Below the pieces are notes generated by a model. It had not been told where the DNA came from and searched no databases. It worked only from the letters and a program-made list of their open reading frames with translations. This document shows, piece by piece, positions 27,865 through 38,343 of a DNA stretch of 64,000 nucleotides (the stretch's first letter is position 1; each line of letters opens with the position of its first letter). Source of the DNA: Gardnerella vaginalis ATCC 14018 = JCM 11026 (lineage in GTDB: Bacteria; Actinomycetota; Actinomycetes; Actinomycetales; Bifidobacteriaceae); the NCBI RefSeq assembly GCF_001042655.1, contig NZ_AP012332.1:248001-312000 (forward strand), read 5' to 3'. The translations under genes were made by a program, and so were the position numbers.

Positions 27865-28818
27865 TTATTGTTCAAAGATTGCAGAATCGTCAGTTGGATA
27901 TCCGTTTGAATACGCGCTTATTATGTGTGAAACTACGATATCTGCAAGTACACCTATAAAATCTTGATTTTCGATACTTACAATCGCATCATTATTTATT
28001 TTTCCGTCTTTGTTTATTGGGAAAATCGTTTGATTTAACGCGTCTAGTTCTTCTCTTGCACAATCCATATAGGCTATTGCAACAATAGGTAGTTCTTTTC
28101 CTGTGGCGTTGTCTTTAGCGATTCCTGATTCCAGGTTTTGCTTAGGTATCTCATAGACTTTTTGACGCAAGTCACTTCCACTTGATGCAAAGTGCATAAG
28201 TGTGTTTGAAATTGTAGCCGTCATGTCGCTTTGTCGAAGTGAAACGTTTTTTGCATCTCTAGCAGCTAGTGTTTGCAATAGAAATGCGAGTTTGTCTTGT
28301 GCTACAGCTGCTTTTGCTAGCGGATCATGATTCCAGTATAGGTTTTTGTTATTGTCTGCAAAGTCTTGGATTTTTTTGTAAGAGTTTAATTCTAGTTGCT
28401 CAGCTAGCTTAATTGTTTCAGCATTTCCAGTTTGATTTAAATTGGCTAATTTCCAAATGTTTTGGGCACTGAACACAACGCCTTGAGCGAATCTACTGTT
28501 ACATTGAACTGCGACTTTTTTCCATGTGTCAGAAGCATTCTTTAAGTCTTTAGATGTTAAGTTATTTATTTTTTTATCCACTTTTTCTTGGATTGATTTT
28601 GCTTTTTGCATAATTTTGTAGCAAGGTTCGTGGTTTTGCAAAGAATGCAGATTGTTGTTTTTTAATTCTTTTGTACTAGAACATGCACTGAAAAGCATCG
28701 TTATTGTCATTAATGCTGCAACTATTAAAAGATGATTTTGCGTATGCTTTTGATTGCGCTTTTGATTGTGTTTTGTGCGCTCTAATAGGCTTCTTAACAA
28801 AACAAACTGTGTCTGCAT
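27865..28818 (-). CDS. Putative lipoprotein, family not recognised
   Basis: 317 residues. After a basic N-terminus the hydrophobic stretch LLIVAALMTITMLFSAC ends in a lipobox (FSAC) with the lipidated Cys near residue 47, so it is probably anchored outside the membrane. The mature part is helical and polar with no motif I know. The region before the signal is long and Lys/His/Gln-rich, so the real start could be an internal one; there is no clear ribosome site at 28818. It is convergent with pepC and divergent from nusA. Confidence 0.7.
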   Translation of the reverse strand: MQTQFVLLRSLLERTKHNQKRNQKHTQNHLLIVAALMTITMLFSACSSTKELKNNNLHSLQNHEPCYKIMQKAKSIQEKVDKKINNLTSKDLKNASDTWKKVAVQCNSRFAQGVVFSAQNIWKLANLNQTGNAETIKLAEQLELNSYKKIQDFADNNKNLYWNHDPLAKAAVAQDKLAFLLQTLAARDAKNVSLRQSDMTATISNTLMHFASSGSDLRQKVYEIPKQNLESGIAKDNATGKELPIVAIAYMDCAREELDALNQTIFPINKDGKINNDAIVSIENQDFIGVLADIVVSHIISAYSNGYPTDDSAIFEQ

Positions 28819-29039
28819 AATCTACTAAAATAGTCCGTGACTGTGACCAATGTTTGCTTGTTTTGCGTTTGGCATTGTATGCTTAACATTTTCAATTGCA
28901 GTCATAAGATTTTGTGCTTTACAACCGTTGTTAGATTTAGATTTTAACGCGTTTGTTGTGTGCTAATCGCGATAAAAGAAAAATAAGTTAATTTTATAAG
29001 TGAATTTATAAATGAATTTTCAACAGGAGGACATGCACG

Positions 29040-30089
29040 ATGGAATTGGATTTGGCGGGAATGCATCAGCTTGCGGCGCAGCAGGGGATTAATGCCGAGG
29101 AGCTGGACGAGGCACTCGCCGAGGCCTTGCGTCTTGCATACATGAAGACTTCTCACCCAGCTAGGCATGCTCGCGTTGAATTAGATGAGCGTGCTGGCAG
29201 CTTTACAGTGTGGGCAAAAGACGAGATTCCTGGAGTTCCTACGGAAGATAATCCTCATCCAGCACCAACTCTTGGCGAAGAATACGATGATACACCTCGT
29301 GATTTTGGACGTCTTGCTGCTGCTACGGCACGTCAGGTTATTACTCAACTTTTCCGTAAAGTAGAAGATGACCGCGTATTTGGTGCTTTTTCTGGACAAA
29401 AAGGAAAGTTGATTAACGGCGTTGTGCAGCAGGATTCTAAAGATCCTTCTAATATTCATGTTGCTGTTGGAGATGTTGAGGCGATTTTGCCGCGTCGTGA
29501 GCAGGTTCCAGGTGAAAGATATCGTCATGGTGAGCGTATTCGTGTTTACGTTGTGAACGTTGCTCGTGGTTTGCGTGGTCCAGAAATCGTTGTTTCTAGG
29601 TCTCATCCTGATCTTGTTCGTAGACTTTTTGAGCGCGAAGTTCCAGAACTTGTTTCTGGAGCAGTTTCGATTATGGCTATTGCTCGCGAAGCTGGCGCTC
29701 GCACTAAGATTGCTGTTCGTGCCAACACGGAAGGTGTTAATCCAAAGGGTGCTTTGATCGGTCCTGGTGGTTCTCGTGTTCGTGCTGTTATGGAGAATCT
29801 TGGTCCAGAAAAAATAGATATTGTTGATTGGTCGGAAGATCCAGCGAAGTTTGTTGCCGCTGCTCTTTCTCCAGCAACAGCAACACAGGTTCATGTTGTT
29901 AGTGAAAAGAGCCAGACAGCTGTAGCGTTTATTCATGATTCTCAGCTTTCTCTTGCTATCGGTAAGGAAGGTCAAAACGCAAGGCTTGCAGCAAAACTTA
30001 CTGGTTGGAAGATTGGTATTGAGTCTGCGGAAGAACATGCTAAGAAGCAGGAAGAAATGAATGCTGATTCTAAGGTTTCAGCAGAGTAA
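29040..30089 (+). CDS. nusA: Transcription factor NusA
   Basis: Pausing, termination and antitermination factor bound to RNA polymerase. 349 residues: N-terminal polymerase-binding domain, S1 domain (GVVQQDSKDPSNIHVAVGDVEAILP region), then KH1 and KH2 (GALIGPGGSRVRAVMENL and SLAIGKEGQNARLAAKLTGWKIGI). It lacks the C-terminal acidic repeats of E. coli NusA, as usual in Gram-positives. AGGAGG lies 9 bases before ATG 29040. It heads the nusA-infB-rbfA-truB-ribF series; no ylxR (rnpM) gene is seen before infB. Confidence 0.97.
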   Translation: MELDLAGMHQLAAQQGINAEELDEALAEALRLAYMKTSHPARHARVELDERAGSFTVWAKDEIPGVPTEDNPHPAPTLGEEYDDTPRDFGRLAAATARQVITQLFRKVEDDRVFGAFSGQKGKLINGVVQQDSKDPSNIHVAVGDVEAILPRREQVPGERYRHGERIRVYVVNVARGLRGPEIVVSRSHPDLVRRLFEREVPELVSGAVSIMAIAREAGARTKIAVRANTEGVNPKGALIGPGGSRVRAVMENLGPEKIDIVDWSEDPAKFVAAALSPATATQVHVVSEKSQTAVAFIHDSQLSLAIGKEGQNARLAAKLTGWKIGIESAEEHAKKQEEMNADSKVSAE

Positions 30090-30143
30090 CATCCCGTGGA
30101 TTAGCATTAGCGACACTCCCGAGAATCCAACGTTTCGAGTATG

Positions 30144-30180
30144 CTGAAAGCTGCAATTTGGGCTTATGCGCAGCTTTCTG
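30144..30180 (+). promoter_or_regulatory. Hairpin in nusA-infB gap
   Basis: GAAAGCTGC pairs with GCAGCTTTC. The gap 30090-30343 otherwise holds no ORF with support; GAGGAGAA precedes GTG 30344. Confidence 0.6.
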
Positions 30181-30343
30181 CCTAGTGGGAACGAGGTACG
30201 GAAAATCATGGTTGAAATCATGGTCGCACGATGAGATATCGCATTATGAGGTATCTCACTAAAGAGCATAAGAATAAGAATCTTATAAAAATATAAAGTG
30301 GCTGCGTTCGTTTTGCGCTGCCACAGACTGAGGAGAACACTGA

Positions 30344-33277
30344 GTGGTAAAAAAGCGCGTATACGAACTAGCTAAAGAGTTTGGTGTAGACAGCAAAACC
30401 GTGTTGGAGCGGTTGAAGAGCATGGGCGAATTTGTTAAGTCCGCGTCTTCAACAGTAGAGGCTCCTGTTGCACGTAGATTAAAAACAGAGTTTGCGTCCG
30501 CTGGATCATCTTCTGGATCGTCTGCTGCAAAGAATGATGCGAAACCTGCTGCAAATAAGAATGCTGATAATTCTTCGAATAAGACTAATCATTCTTCTAC
30601 TAAATCGGAGTCGTTGGCTCAGAATAATGCTGAAAAACGAAATTTGGATAAGTCTTCAGAAAAAGCTTCGGAAAAACAGCATTCTTCGCAAAAGTCACAT
30701 GATAATCATGATAATAGTGACAATAAAGAAAATCATTCATCTTCCACTCCAAATGGTGTAATTCCTAAGCCTTCTGCTGGTCACGTAAAGCCACATGCTA
30801 TCGCTAACGCTGATTCTAAGCGTGGAGGCGATAAGCGTGGCGAAAATCGTAACGATGCACGAGGCGATAAGCGCGGGGAAAATCGTTCTTCTAAGTCAGA
30901 TCGTTCTTCTCAGATGCCTCCACGCCCTCGTCCGCATCAGGGTGCTGGCTCTGGTTCTGCTCCTCGTCCAGGTAACAATCCGTTCAGCCGAAAGCAAGGT
31001 ATGCGCGCTCCTACACCTGGTGATATTCCTCGTCCTCACCCAATGTCACGTCCAGGCGCTGCTGCAGAAAATTCTCGTGGAGCAAAGCCTGGTCAGGGCG
31101 GCGGTAATGGCAACGGCGGTGGTCGCGGTCGCGGTGGTCGCGGAGGCGCTCGTCAGGGCGGCGGTAATGGTTCGAACCGCTCTTCGCAGTGGTCTGGTTC
31201 ACATCGTCAGGGCGGCGGTAATGGCGCAAGCTCTCGTCCGTCTGCAGAATCGCGCTTTAATGCAAATCAGGCTGCAAGCTTCCAAGCTGCGGCTGCAGGC
31301 GCTCCAAATGCTGGTCCATCTCGTGGCAGTGGTCGCGGTCGCGCAGGTGCTGCAGGCGCATTTGGTCGTCAGGGTGGAAAGTCCTCTAAGGCTCGCAAGA
31401 ATCGTCTTGCAAAGCGCAGAGAATACGAAGAGCTTAAAGCACCAGTGATTGGCGGCGTGCGTATTCCTTCTGGAAATGGCGCTACGATTCGACTTCGTCA
31501 AGGTGCAACGCTTTCTGATTTGGCAGAAAAGATTGATGTAAATCCAGCTGCTTTGGTAACCGTTTTGTTCCATCTTGGAGAAATGGCTACAGCTACTCAG
31601 TCTTTGGATGAAACAACATTCCAGATTCTTGGCGAAGAAATCGGTTGGAATATCAATCTCGTTTCTGCAGAAGAAGAAGATAAAGAGCTTCTTCAACAGT
31701 TCGACATTGATTTGGATGAAGAAGAACTTCAAGAAGACGATAATCTTGTAACTCGTCCTCCAGTTGTTACTGTTATGGGTCACGTTGACCATGGTAAAAC
31801 TCGTTTGCTTGATACTATTCGTAAGTCGAATGTTGTAGCTCGAGAAGCTGGTGGAATTACTCAGCGTATTGGCGCTTACCAGGTTACGGTTACTTTAGAT
31901 GGAGACAAGCGCAAGATTACGTTCTTGGATACCCCAGGCCACGAAGCATTTACTGCTATGCGTGCTCGTGGTGCAGAGCTTACAGACGTTGCAATTCTTG
32001 TTGTTGCAGCAGACGACGGCGTTATGCCTCAAACTGTTGAAGCAATTAACCACGCGCAGGCTGCTCACGTGCCTATTGTTGTTGCAGTAAACAAGATTGA
32101 TGTTGCTGGAGCAAACCCAGATAAGGTTCGCGGTCAGCTTACAGAGTACGGTCTTGTGCCAGAAGAATACGGCGGCGACACCATGTTTGTGAATATTTCC
32201 GCAAAGCAGGGAACCAACGTAGATAAGCTTCTTGAGGCTGTTCTTTTGACAACTGACGCTGAGCTTGACCCTAAGGCAAATCCAAACATGGATGCTCGTG
32301 GTGCAACCGTTGAAGCTCGACTTGATAAGGGTCGTGGCGCTGTTGCTACTGTTCTTGTTCAGCAAGGCACTCTTAAAGTCGGAGATTCTATTGTTGCAGG
32401 TACGTCTTATGGTCGTGTTCGCGCAATGCTCGACGAAAATGGCAACCACTTGCAAGAGGCAGGTCCTTCTACGCCAGTTCAGGTGCTTGGTTTGACTTCT
32501 GTTCCAACTGCAGGAGACTTGTTCTTAGTCACATCCGACGATCGTTCCGCTCGTCAGATTGCCGAAAAGCGCCAAGCTACAGAGCGTGCAGCTCAGCTTG
32601 CTAAGCGTCGCAAGGTTGTGTCTCTTGAAAGCCTTAAGGAACAGTTCGCTAAGTCCGAAGTTGATATGCTCAACATTGTTATTAAGGGCGATTCTTCTGG
32701 TTCTGTTGAGGCTTTGGAAGATTCCTTGATGAAGATTGAGGTTTCCGACGAAGTTGGAATTCAGGTTATTCACCGCGGTGTTGGTGCAATTACTCAGAAT
32801 GATGTGAACTTGGCAACAGTTGATAAGGCTGTGATTATTGGCTTCAACGTGCGTCCAAACCGTCAGGTTGCCGATTTGGCAGACCGCGAGGGCGTGGAAG
32901 TCAAGTACTACTCGGTTATTTACAAGGCTATCGAAGATATTGAAGCTGCTTTGAAGGGTATGCTTAAGCCAGAGTTTGAAGAGGTTGTTACTTCTCACTC
33001 TGAGATTCGTGAAATCTTCCGTTCTTCCAAGTTTGGCAATATTGCTGGTGTTATGGTTCAAGACGGCGAAGTTAAGCGCGGTACAAAGTGCCGTATTTTG
33101 CGTAACGGTGTTGCTACTGTTAACGATCTTGAAATCTCCAGCTTGCGTAGATTCAAGGATGATGTTCAATCCGTTAGCGAAGGCTACGAGGCAGGCATTA
33201 ACCTTGGCAGCTTTAACGACATTGAGCTTGGCGATATAATCGAAACCTTTGAAATGAAGCAGATTGAGCGCAAGTAA
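30344..33277 (+). CDS. infB: Translation initiation factor IF-2
   Basis: GTPase that delivers initiator tRNA. 977 residues. An N-terminal IF2_N helix bundle ([28 protein letters not shown], abridged) is followed by about 330 low-complexity residues rich in Ser, Asn, Gly and Arg, then a second IF2_N (near [19 protein letters not shown]), the G domain ([20 protein letters not shown]), domain II and IF2 C-terminal domains. The low-complexity region repeats QGGGNG, encoded by the 17-mer CAGGGCGGCGGTAATGG at 31094, 31154 and 31208. GTG 30344 follows TGAGGAGAACACTGA. rbfA follows at once. Confidence 0.97.
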   Translation: MVKKRVYELAKEFGVDSKTVLERLKSMGEFVKSASSTVEAPVARRLKTEFASAGSSSGSSAAKNDAKPAANKNADNSSNKTNHSSTKSESLAQNNAEKRNLDKSSEKASEKQHSSQKSHDNHDNSDNKENHSSSTPNGVIPKPSAGHVKPHAIANADSKRGGDKRGENRNDARGDKRGENRSSKSDRSSQMPPRPRPHQGAGSGSAPRPGNNPFSRKQGMRAPTPGDIPRPHPMSRPGAAAENSRGAKPGQGGGNGNGGGRGRGGRGGARQGGGNGSNRSSQWSGSHRQGGGNGASSRPSAESRFNANQAASFQAAAAGAPNAGPSRGSGRGRAGAAGAFGRQGGKSSKARKNRLAKRREYEELKAPVIGGVRIPSGNGATIRLRQGATLSDLAEKIDVNPAALVTVLFHLGEMATATQSLDETTFQILGEEIGWNINLVSAEEEDKELLQQFDIDLDEEELQEDDNLVTRPPVVTVMGHVDHGKTRLLDTIRKSNVVAREAGGITQRIGAYQVTVTLDGDKRKITFLDTPGHEAFTAMRARGAELTDVAILVVAADDGVMPQTVEAINHAQAAHVPIVVAVNKIDVAGANPDKVRGQLTEYGLVPEEYGGDTMFVNISAKQGTNVDKLLEAVLLTTDAELDPKANPNMDARGATVEARLDKGRGAVATVLVQQGTLKVGDSIVAGTSYGRVRAMLDENGNHLQEAGPSTPVQVLGLTSVPTAGDLFLVTSDDRSARQIAEKRQATERAAQLAKRRKVVSLESLKEQFAKSEVDMLNIVIKGDSSGSVEALEDSLMKIEVSDEVGIQVIHRGVGAITQNDVNLATVDKAVIIGFNVRPNRQVADLADREGVEVKYYSVIYKAIEDIEAALKGMLKPEFEEVVTSHSEIREIFRSSKFGNIAGVMVQDGEVKRGTKCRILRNGVATVNDLEISSLRRFKDDVQSVSEGYEAGINLGSFNDIELGDIIETFEMKQIERK

Positions 33278-33279
33278 TT

Positions 33280-33861
33280 ATGGCAGGAACAAACCCTAGA
33301 GCCGCGCGAATTGCGGCTCTGATTCACAGAGTGATTGCGTCCAACATGGAGGCTCATTTACACGATAAGCGACTTGCTAATGTGACTATTACAGAAGTGA
33401 GAGTTACTAACGACTTGCAGATTGCTAAAGTGTATTGGACACAGCTTGGTACTGTTGGTAAAGAGCAGGGTGAGCGTCAGCGTGCAGCCCAAGCTTTGCA
33501 ACAGGCTAAGGGGCGTTTGCGCACTCTAGTTGGAGCTAAGGCTGGATTGCGTTTAACTCCTCAAATCCAATTTGTTTACGATGAGGTTCCTAGTGAAGCT
33601 CATGAGATTGAAGACATTTTGGTCGCCGCGCGTAAGCGTGATGAGGAGCTAGCTAAAGCGCGAGAAAATGCTCGGTACGCTGGTGAAGAGGATCCGTATA
33701 AAAAGCCTCGTGAAGATGAGGATTTTGACGATTCCGATGATTCTGATGATTTTGATGACTCCGACGAGTATGAGGATTATGAGAACAGCGAAAACGATTT
33801 TGTAGAAGATAAGTCGCCAGCAACCGACGATTTAGATGATTCTGCTCATTTGGAATTATAG
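33280..33861 (+). CDS. rbfA: Ribosome-binding factor A
   Basis: 30S maturation factor, important in cold. 193 residues: the KH-like core (1-120, with ANVTITEVRVTNDLQIAKVYW-type sequence; here LANVTITEVRVTNDLQ) and an unusual acidic tail of about 60 residues (DFDDSDDSDDFDDSDEYEDYE, abridged). The tail carries a copy of the dispersed 17-base word (33814-33825, read KSPAT). ATG 33280 is 2 bases after the infB stop, so translation is coupled. Confidence 0.94.
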   Translation: MAGTNPRAARIAALIHRVIASNMEAHLHDKRLANVTITEVRVTNDLQIAKVYWTQLGTVGKEQGERQRAAQALQQAKGRLRTLVGAKAGLRLTPQIQFVYDEVPSEAHEIEDILVAARKRDEELAKARENARYAGEEDPYKKPREDEDFDDSDDSDDFDDSDEYEDYENSENDFVEDKSPATDDLDDSAHLEL

Positions 33862-33897
33862 TTTTAAATCAAATAATTAATCAAATAAAATTTAGTA

Positions 33898-35100
33898 ATG
33901 AGTAGTTCTCAAACATCATCTTCAGGCATTTTATTAGTAGATAAGCCGAAAGGCGTTACCAGCCATGACGTTGTGTCTTGTGCAAGAGGATTGTTGCACA
34001 CTAAACGCGTAGGTCATGCGGGAACGCTTGACCCAATGGCTACAGGATTGCTGATTCTTGGTTTTGGTAACGCCACTCGCTTGCTTAACTATTTGCTTGG
34101 TCACGATAAGACTTACGAGGCTGTGATTCGTCTTGGCGAATCAACCAATACGGATGATGCAGATGGTGATGTCGTTTCAAGTGTTGATGATGAAAATAGC
34201 ATTCTAAACTCTGCAAATACTGATGAGATTCTTAAAGAATTGCGTTGCGTAATCGCTAAGAATTTTACTGGGCACATTATGCAAACTCCAACGGCTTTTT
34301 CGGCTATTAAAATAAACGGTGTGCGTGCTTATGACTTAGCGCGTGAAGGTAAAGATGTTCATTTAGAGCCGCGAGAAGTTGTTATTCATGACTTTTCGCT
34401 ACTGGATGCGCGTTTTAATGTTGGTGTAAGCGGTGCAAAAGTTGTTGATGTGCGTGCGAGTATTTCTTGTTCTAGCGGCACGTATATTCGCGCACTTGCT
34501 CGCGACTTAGGGCGTGTTCTTGGTGTAGGAGGACATTTAGTAAGTCTTAGGAGAACTCGAATTGGCGAATTTTCGGTAGAAGATGATAGGGTTCTTAAAC
34601 TTGAAACTAGGATTCGTACATTTACGGACAAGAATGGCGTGACTCAGACTCGCGCAAAGGCTGTTGTAGCTGACAGACACGATAGTGTTTCTGACTATTT
34701 TTCTGACAGTGTTTCTAACAGTTCGGTTGCTTGCGACTTATCTGGAGATTCTTCTTGCAAAAAATCTGCACAAAAAAACTATGATTTACAAAATCGTGTT
34801 CTAAGTATGTTTGAATCCGCAAAATTAACCATGCAAACAGTTGAAATCAGCGAAAATCAGGCTAAAGACTTGCGTTTTGGTAGAAAAATAGTGATTCCTG
34901 CGATTAGCGAAAAAAATACTATTGCATACGTAAAAGCCGAAAAAGATGAGCAAAACGATGTTGTTGCAGTTCTGGAAACCGCTGAAAAGTCGCCAGCAAC
35001 CGCAGGGGGAAGCAGAGCGTTCTCCAAGTTACAAGAAAAAAATGAAAAAAACATAAATCAAATAGAAGCTAAACCTATTGTGGTATTTGTACAAAGCTAG
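33898..35100 (+). CDS. truB: tRNA pseudouridine synthase B
   Basis: Makes pseudouridine-55 in the T-loop of tRNAs. 400 residues, longer than usual (about 300). GILLVDKPKGVTSHDVV and HAGTLDPMATGLLILGFGNATR hold the catalytic Asp; SCSSGTYIRALARDLG is the third motif. The C-terminal third is a degenerate extension rich in Ser and Lys, carrying the dispersed 17-base word (34990-35001, read KSPAT). ATG 33898 has no strong ribosome site. Confidence 0.94.
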   Translation: MSSSQTSSSGILLVDKPKGVTSHDVVSCARGLLHTKRVGHAGTLDPMATGLLILGFGNATRLLNYLLGHDKTYEAVIRLGESTNTDDADGDVVSSVDDENSILNSANTDEILKELRCVIAKNFTGHIMQTPTAFSAIKINGVRAYDLAREGKDVHLEPREVVIHDFSLLDARFNVGVSGAKVVDVRASISCSSGTYIRALARDLGRVLGVGGHLVSLRRTRIGEFSVEDDRVLKLETRIRTFTDKNGVTQTRAKAVVADRHDSVSDYFSDSVSNSSVACDLSGDSSCKKSAQKNYDLQNRVLSMFESAKLTMQTVEISENQAKDLRFGRKIVIPAISEKNTIAYVKAEKDEQNDVVAVLETAEKSPATAGGSRAFSKLQEKNEKNINQIEAKPIVVFVQS

Positions 35101-35186
35101 TTTGCTGGTAAAATAGTTAATAGTGTGAAAATAAGGGTTCGCGGCAGGAATGCTGCTTATTTCGGATAGTTGCGAATAGTAAGGAT

Positions 35187-36527
35187 ATGATGAAGGTCAT
35201 CAACATTCGACCAGATGCCAACGGCATGATTAATTGGCCAACATTAAGTGCTCAGCGTAAGGCGATTGTTACGATAGGTGTGTTTGACGGCATGCACCTA
35301 GGGCATAGAAAAGTTATTGAACGCACCGTTGATCTTGCTCGCAAAAACAATGCGTTTTCTGTGGTTATAATGTTTGATCCGCGACCAAGCGTGGTTCATG
35401 AAAACCCAGATTTATTCGACGATTTTGGAGATAACGCGCAGATTCCAGTGGATTCGCAGGCGTTAACAAGTGTTCGTCAGCGTCTTAGGGTTTTGCAGCA
35501 GCTAGACGTGGATCATGTGATTATTGTTCGATACAGCCTAGCTTTTGCTGCAAAATCATACAGATTCTTCCTAGGGCAGCTTGTTGGAAAACTTGGTATG
35601 CGTGCACTTGTACTCGGGTCGGATGCAGCTCTTGGAGCGCGTAGAGCTGGGAATGTTCATGCGATTAAGGAGCTTGCGCAGGCTACGGGCGTTTTTGATT
35701 TGGTTGTGGTAGACGATTTTGGTCCAGGGGATGTTCGTGTTCCAGACCCAATTGTGCCAGAAGTTCCGTCTGAAGATGGAGAGCCAAAAGACCCTGCGGA
35801 TGGTATGAACAAGGCGGAATATCGCGCTTGGAGTAAAGGTATGCCGAATAAGAAGGTTCGTGCTTGGAGCTCTACGAATGTGCGATGGATGCTCGCGAAT
35901 GGTAGGGTTCGCGATGCTAGGGATGTTCTTGGCCAGCCGCATAGAGTTGAGGGTATTGTGGTTCATGGTGCCGAGCGCGGTCGTGAAATCGGTTTCCCAA
36001 CAGTGAATTTGGGCGAGCGTATTGATGGGTATGTGCCTGTTGATGGAGTTTACGCTGGCTGGATTGTTGATTTAGATGCGGACGAGGCTAGTGCAGATAA
36101 TTTGCATTCTTCTAACATTCCGAGTGTTGGCGTTTTGCGCAAGGATGAGTTGCATCTTGGAGTTCATTCGCCATGGCGTTGGGCTGCTGCGATTTCAATT
36201 GGAACTAAGCCAACTTTTGCTGAATCGAATGAAGGTTCTTCTGTTAAGAATGTAGTTTCTGGTGATTCTGGCGATATCTTTGAATCTGATTCTATCTCTG
36301 ATTTTGGCGCAGATTCTTCTACGTATCCTAATGATAGTGAAAATCGCGTGGTTGAAGCTTATGCTTTAACGGATAAGTGGCAGGATTTGTATGGTCATCG
36401 CATTTGCATTGAATTTGCGCAATTCTTACGTCCTCAACATGCCTTCGATTCTGTTGAGACTCTTAAGGATGCTGTGAGACACGATGTTGAGAAAGTGCGA
36501 GAAATAACTGATGCTGAAAACCGATAA
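35187..36527 (+). CDS. ribF: Bifunctional riboflavin kinase/FAD synthetase
   Basis: Makes FMN and FAD from riboflavin. 446 residues, longer than the usual 310-340. FAD synthetase domain (about 25-200) with GVFDGMHLGHRKVI; riboflavin kinase domain from about 245 (GREIGFPTVNL, GVYAGW, SIGTKPTF). An insert of about 40 Ser/Asp-rich residues separates GTKPTF from RVVEAYAL, and another linker (about 190-220) joins the domains. Two ATGs (35187, 35190) are equally likely starts. No FMN riboswitch is visible; the truB-ribF gap has a small hairpin AATAAG/CTTATT. Confidence 0.94.
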   Translation: MMKVINIRPDANGMINWPTLSAQRKAIVTIGVFDGMHLGHRKVIERTVDLARKNNAFSVVIMFDPRPSVVHENPDLFDDFGDNAQIPVDSQALTSVRQRLRVLQQLDVDHVIIVRYSLAFAAKSYRFFLGQLVGKLGMRALVLGSDAALGARRAGNVHAIKELAQATGVFDLVVVDDFGPGDVRVPDPIVPEVPSEDGEPKDPADGMNKAEYRAWSKGMPNKKVRAWSSTNVRWMLANGRVRDARDVLGQPHRVEGIVVHGAERGREIGFPTVNLGERIDGYVPVDGVYAGWIVDLDADEASADNLHSSNIPSVGVLRKDELHLGVHSPWRWAAAISIGTKPTFAESNEGSSVKNVVSGDSGDIFESDSISDFGADSSTYPNDSENRVVEAYALTDKWQDLYGHRICIEFAQFLRPQHAFDSVETLKDAVRHDVEKVREITDAENR

Positions 36528-36640
36528 GCTGGTTTAGATTAGTTTAGGCTGATTTTTCTTGATCTAGCTTGATTGGAATCTGATTTAATCAGATTATTGG
36601 CTGCAGCTGCGGTGTTTTGTGCTTAAGATTGGCGGTGATT

Positions 36641-37900
36641 ATGGAGTTGGATATTAATAGCAGCGATATTAGTGGTATTGAGCCTAGTACAAGTGATCTT
36701 AATTGTAAATCGTTTAACAGCAATGCCTTAAATCACTCGGATGCTCGTGCTGTTAAAAAAGCTGTTGAAGAAGGGAAAAATCCACTCGATTCATCTAAAT
36801 TCGAGCGCTGGGAAGACCAGGTTGGAGTAGATCGTATAATTAACCGTCGCGTGTTGGAGTTGGAGCCGCTTCCCACTCCTGCACAAGTGCTTGGTGAGTT
36901 GCCACTTTCTCCGTATGCGCAAGATATTGTTGCTGAGTCACGCGATGAAATCCGCAGATGCCTTAATGGAGATGACGACCGCCTTCTTGTTATTGTTGGA
37001 CCGTGTTCTGTGCATGATCCTAAGGCAGCTCTTGACTACGCGTCTCGTTTGGCTGATTTGCGCGCAAAGCTCGAAGGTGAACTTTTGATTGTTATGCGCG
37101 TTTACTTTGAAAAGCCGCGCACAACAGTTGGCTGGAAGGGCTTGATTAACGACCCCGATATTGACGGCACACACGATATTCACAAGGGTTTGCTTTTGGC
37201 GCGTCGCACGCTTCTTGGCGTTTTGGACGCTGGTTTGGCTGCAGCAACCGAGTTTTTGGAGCCGACTAGCCCGCAGTTTATTGCGGATGCTGTTAGCTGG
37301 GGGGCGATTGGCGCACGCAATACGGAATCGCAGATTCATCGCCAGCTTGCTAGCGGTCTTTCTATGCCAGTCGGATTTAAGAATGCAACGGATGGCTCTG
37401 TTACAGCCGCCGTCAATGGATGTTTGGCAGCTAGTCAGCATCACACTTTCTTTGGAATCGACCATCTTGGACGCGCTTGCGCTGTACAAACACTTGGAAA
37501 CCCTGATTGTCATGTTGTTTTGCGTGGCTCTAGCAAGGGTCCAAACTACGATGCGGCTTCTGTTGCAGCTGCTGTTGCATCGGTTCGTTTGAGGCTCGGC
37601 GCGGATTGCGTGGCGTCTAATGGCGTTGTAATCGATTGCTCGCACGGAAATTCGGGCAAAGATGAGAATCGCCAGATTCAAGTCGTGCGAGATATTGCGG
37701 ATCGTCTTGCACATGGCGAAAAAGGCATTAAAGGCGTTATGATGGAGAGCTTCTTGCAAGGCGGAAACCAAGATCCTGCGCCTTTGAGTGAGCTTGAGTA
37801 CGGAAAGTCGATTACGGATCGATGCATTTCTTGGGAAGATACTGAGCGATTGCTTAACACGCTTGCGCAGTCTGTTTCTTCTCGCCGAATTAAGTCTTGA
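36641..37900 (+). CDS. aroG: 3-deoxy-7-phosphoheptulonate synthase (class I DAHP synthase)
   Basis: Condenses PEP and erythrose-4-phosphate, entering the shikimate pathway. 419 residues, with a 45-residue Ser/Asn-rich N-terminal extension. The motifs are VGPCSVHDPKAALDYA, VYFEKPRTTVGWKGLINDP, AIGARNTESQIHRQLASGLSMPVGFKNATDG and DCSHGNSGK, giving the PEP and metal sites. I choose ATG 36641 (MELDINSS); an upstream frame from 36617 adds 8 residues. Which of aroF/G/H it corresponds to cannot be told; regulation by amino acids is unknown. Confidence 0.93.
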   Translation: MELDINSSDISGIEPSTSDLNCKSFNSNALNHSDARAVKKAVEEGKNPLDSSKFERWEDQVGVDRIINRRVLELEPLPTPAQVLGELPLSPYAQDIVAESRDEIRRCLNGDDDRLLVIVGPCSVHDPKAALDYASRLADLRAKLEGELLIVMRVYFEKPRTTVGWKGLINDPDIDGTHDIHKGLLLARRTLLGVLDAGLAAATEFLEPTSPQFIADAVSWGAIGARNTESQIHRQLASGLSMPVGFKNATDGSVTAAVNGCLAASQHHTFFGIDHLGRACAVQTLGNPDCHVVLRGSSKGPNYDAASVAAAVASVRLRLGADCVASNGVVIDCSHGNSGKDENRQIQVVRDIADRLAHGEKGIKGVMMESFLQGGNQDPAPLSELEYGKSITDRCISWEDTERLLNTLAQSVSSRRIKS

Positions 37901-37925
37901 TTTTGCCGAAAATGTTGCTTTAATC

Positions 37926-37970
37926 GGCGTGTCGAGCTACAAAGTCGGGAAGATTTTCCCGAAAATGTTG
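37926..37970 (-). repeat. Repeat family 3 copy (inverted)
   Basis: 45 bases whose reverse complement matches 53509-53553 at 44 positions. It contains hairpin TCGGGAA/TTCCCGA, which may also serve as the aroG terminator. The gap 37901-38663 holds only repeats; no gene is credible. Confidence 0.85.
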
Positions 37971-38024
37971 TGCGATTTCCTATATTTCCTTGCTTGGTGT
38001 TGTAGGAGGGCTGGCTAATTCTGC

Positions 38025-38160
38025 GCTCGCGCGGATTAGCCGCGCTTACGTCTTCGCCACATGTAAAGTCCACTGGACTTTACATTTAAGCGGCTCAGCG
38101 AATCGAGGTGACTTCTCGCGCGCTATGCAGCTCGAAGTCGTCGATTCGCACAACGCTCCG
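38025..38160 (-). repeat. Palindromic repeat family 2, copy E (inverted)
   Basis: Reading the reverse complement gives the copy A order: GCTGAGCCGCTT, hairpin ATGTAAAGTCCA/TGGACTTTACAT (38061-38085), GGCGAAGACG, then a GC-rich hairpin. Arm ends differ from copy A as paired changes. Confidence 0.8.
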
Positions 38161-38343
38161 CCTCTTACGTGTTGTCTGTTGTTGCGGTTGTTCCGATTTG
38201 GCTTTGATTTTGTTTTTCGTTTAAGTTTGTTTGTAGGCGTGTGCCATTGGATTATTTGGTATCGGCTGCCGCTCTTATACTGTTCGACCAAGAATCACCC
38301 AGCCCTCTTGCATGCTTGAACAATTGCGTATCGCTAGTCGCCT

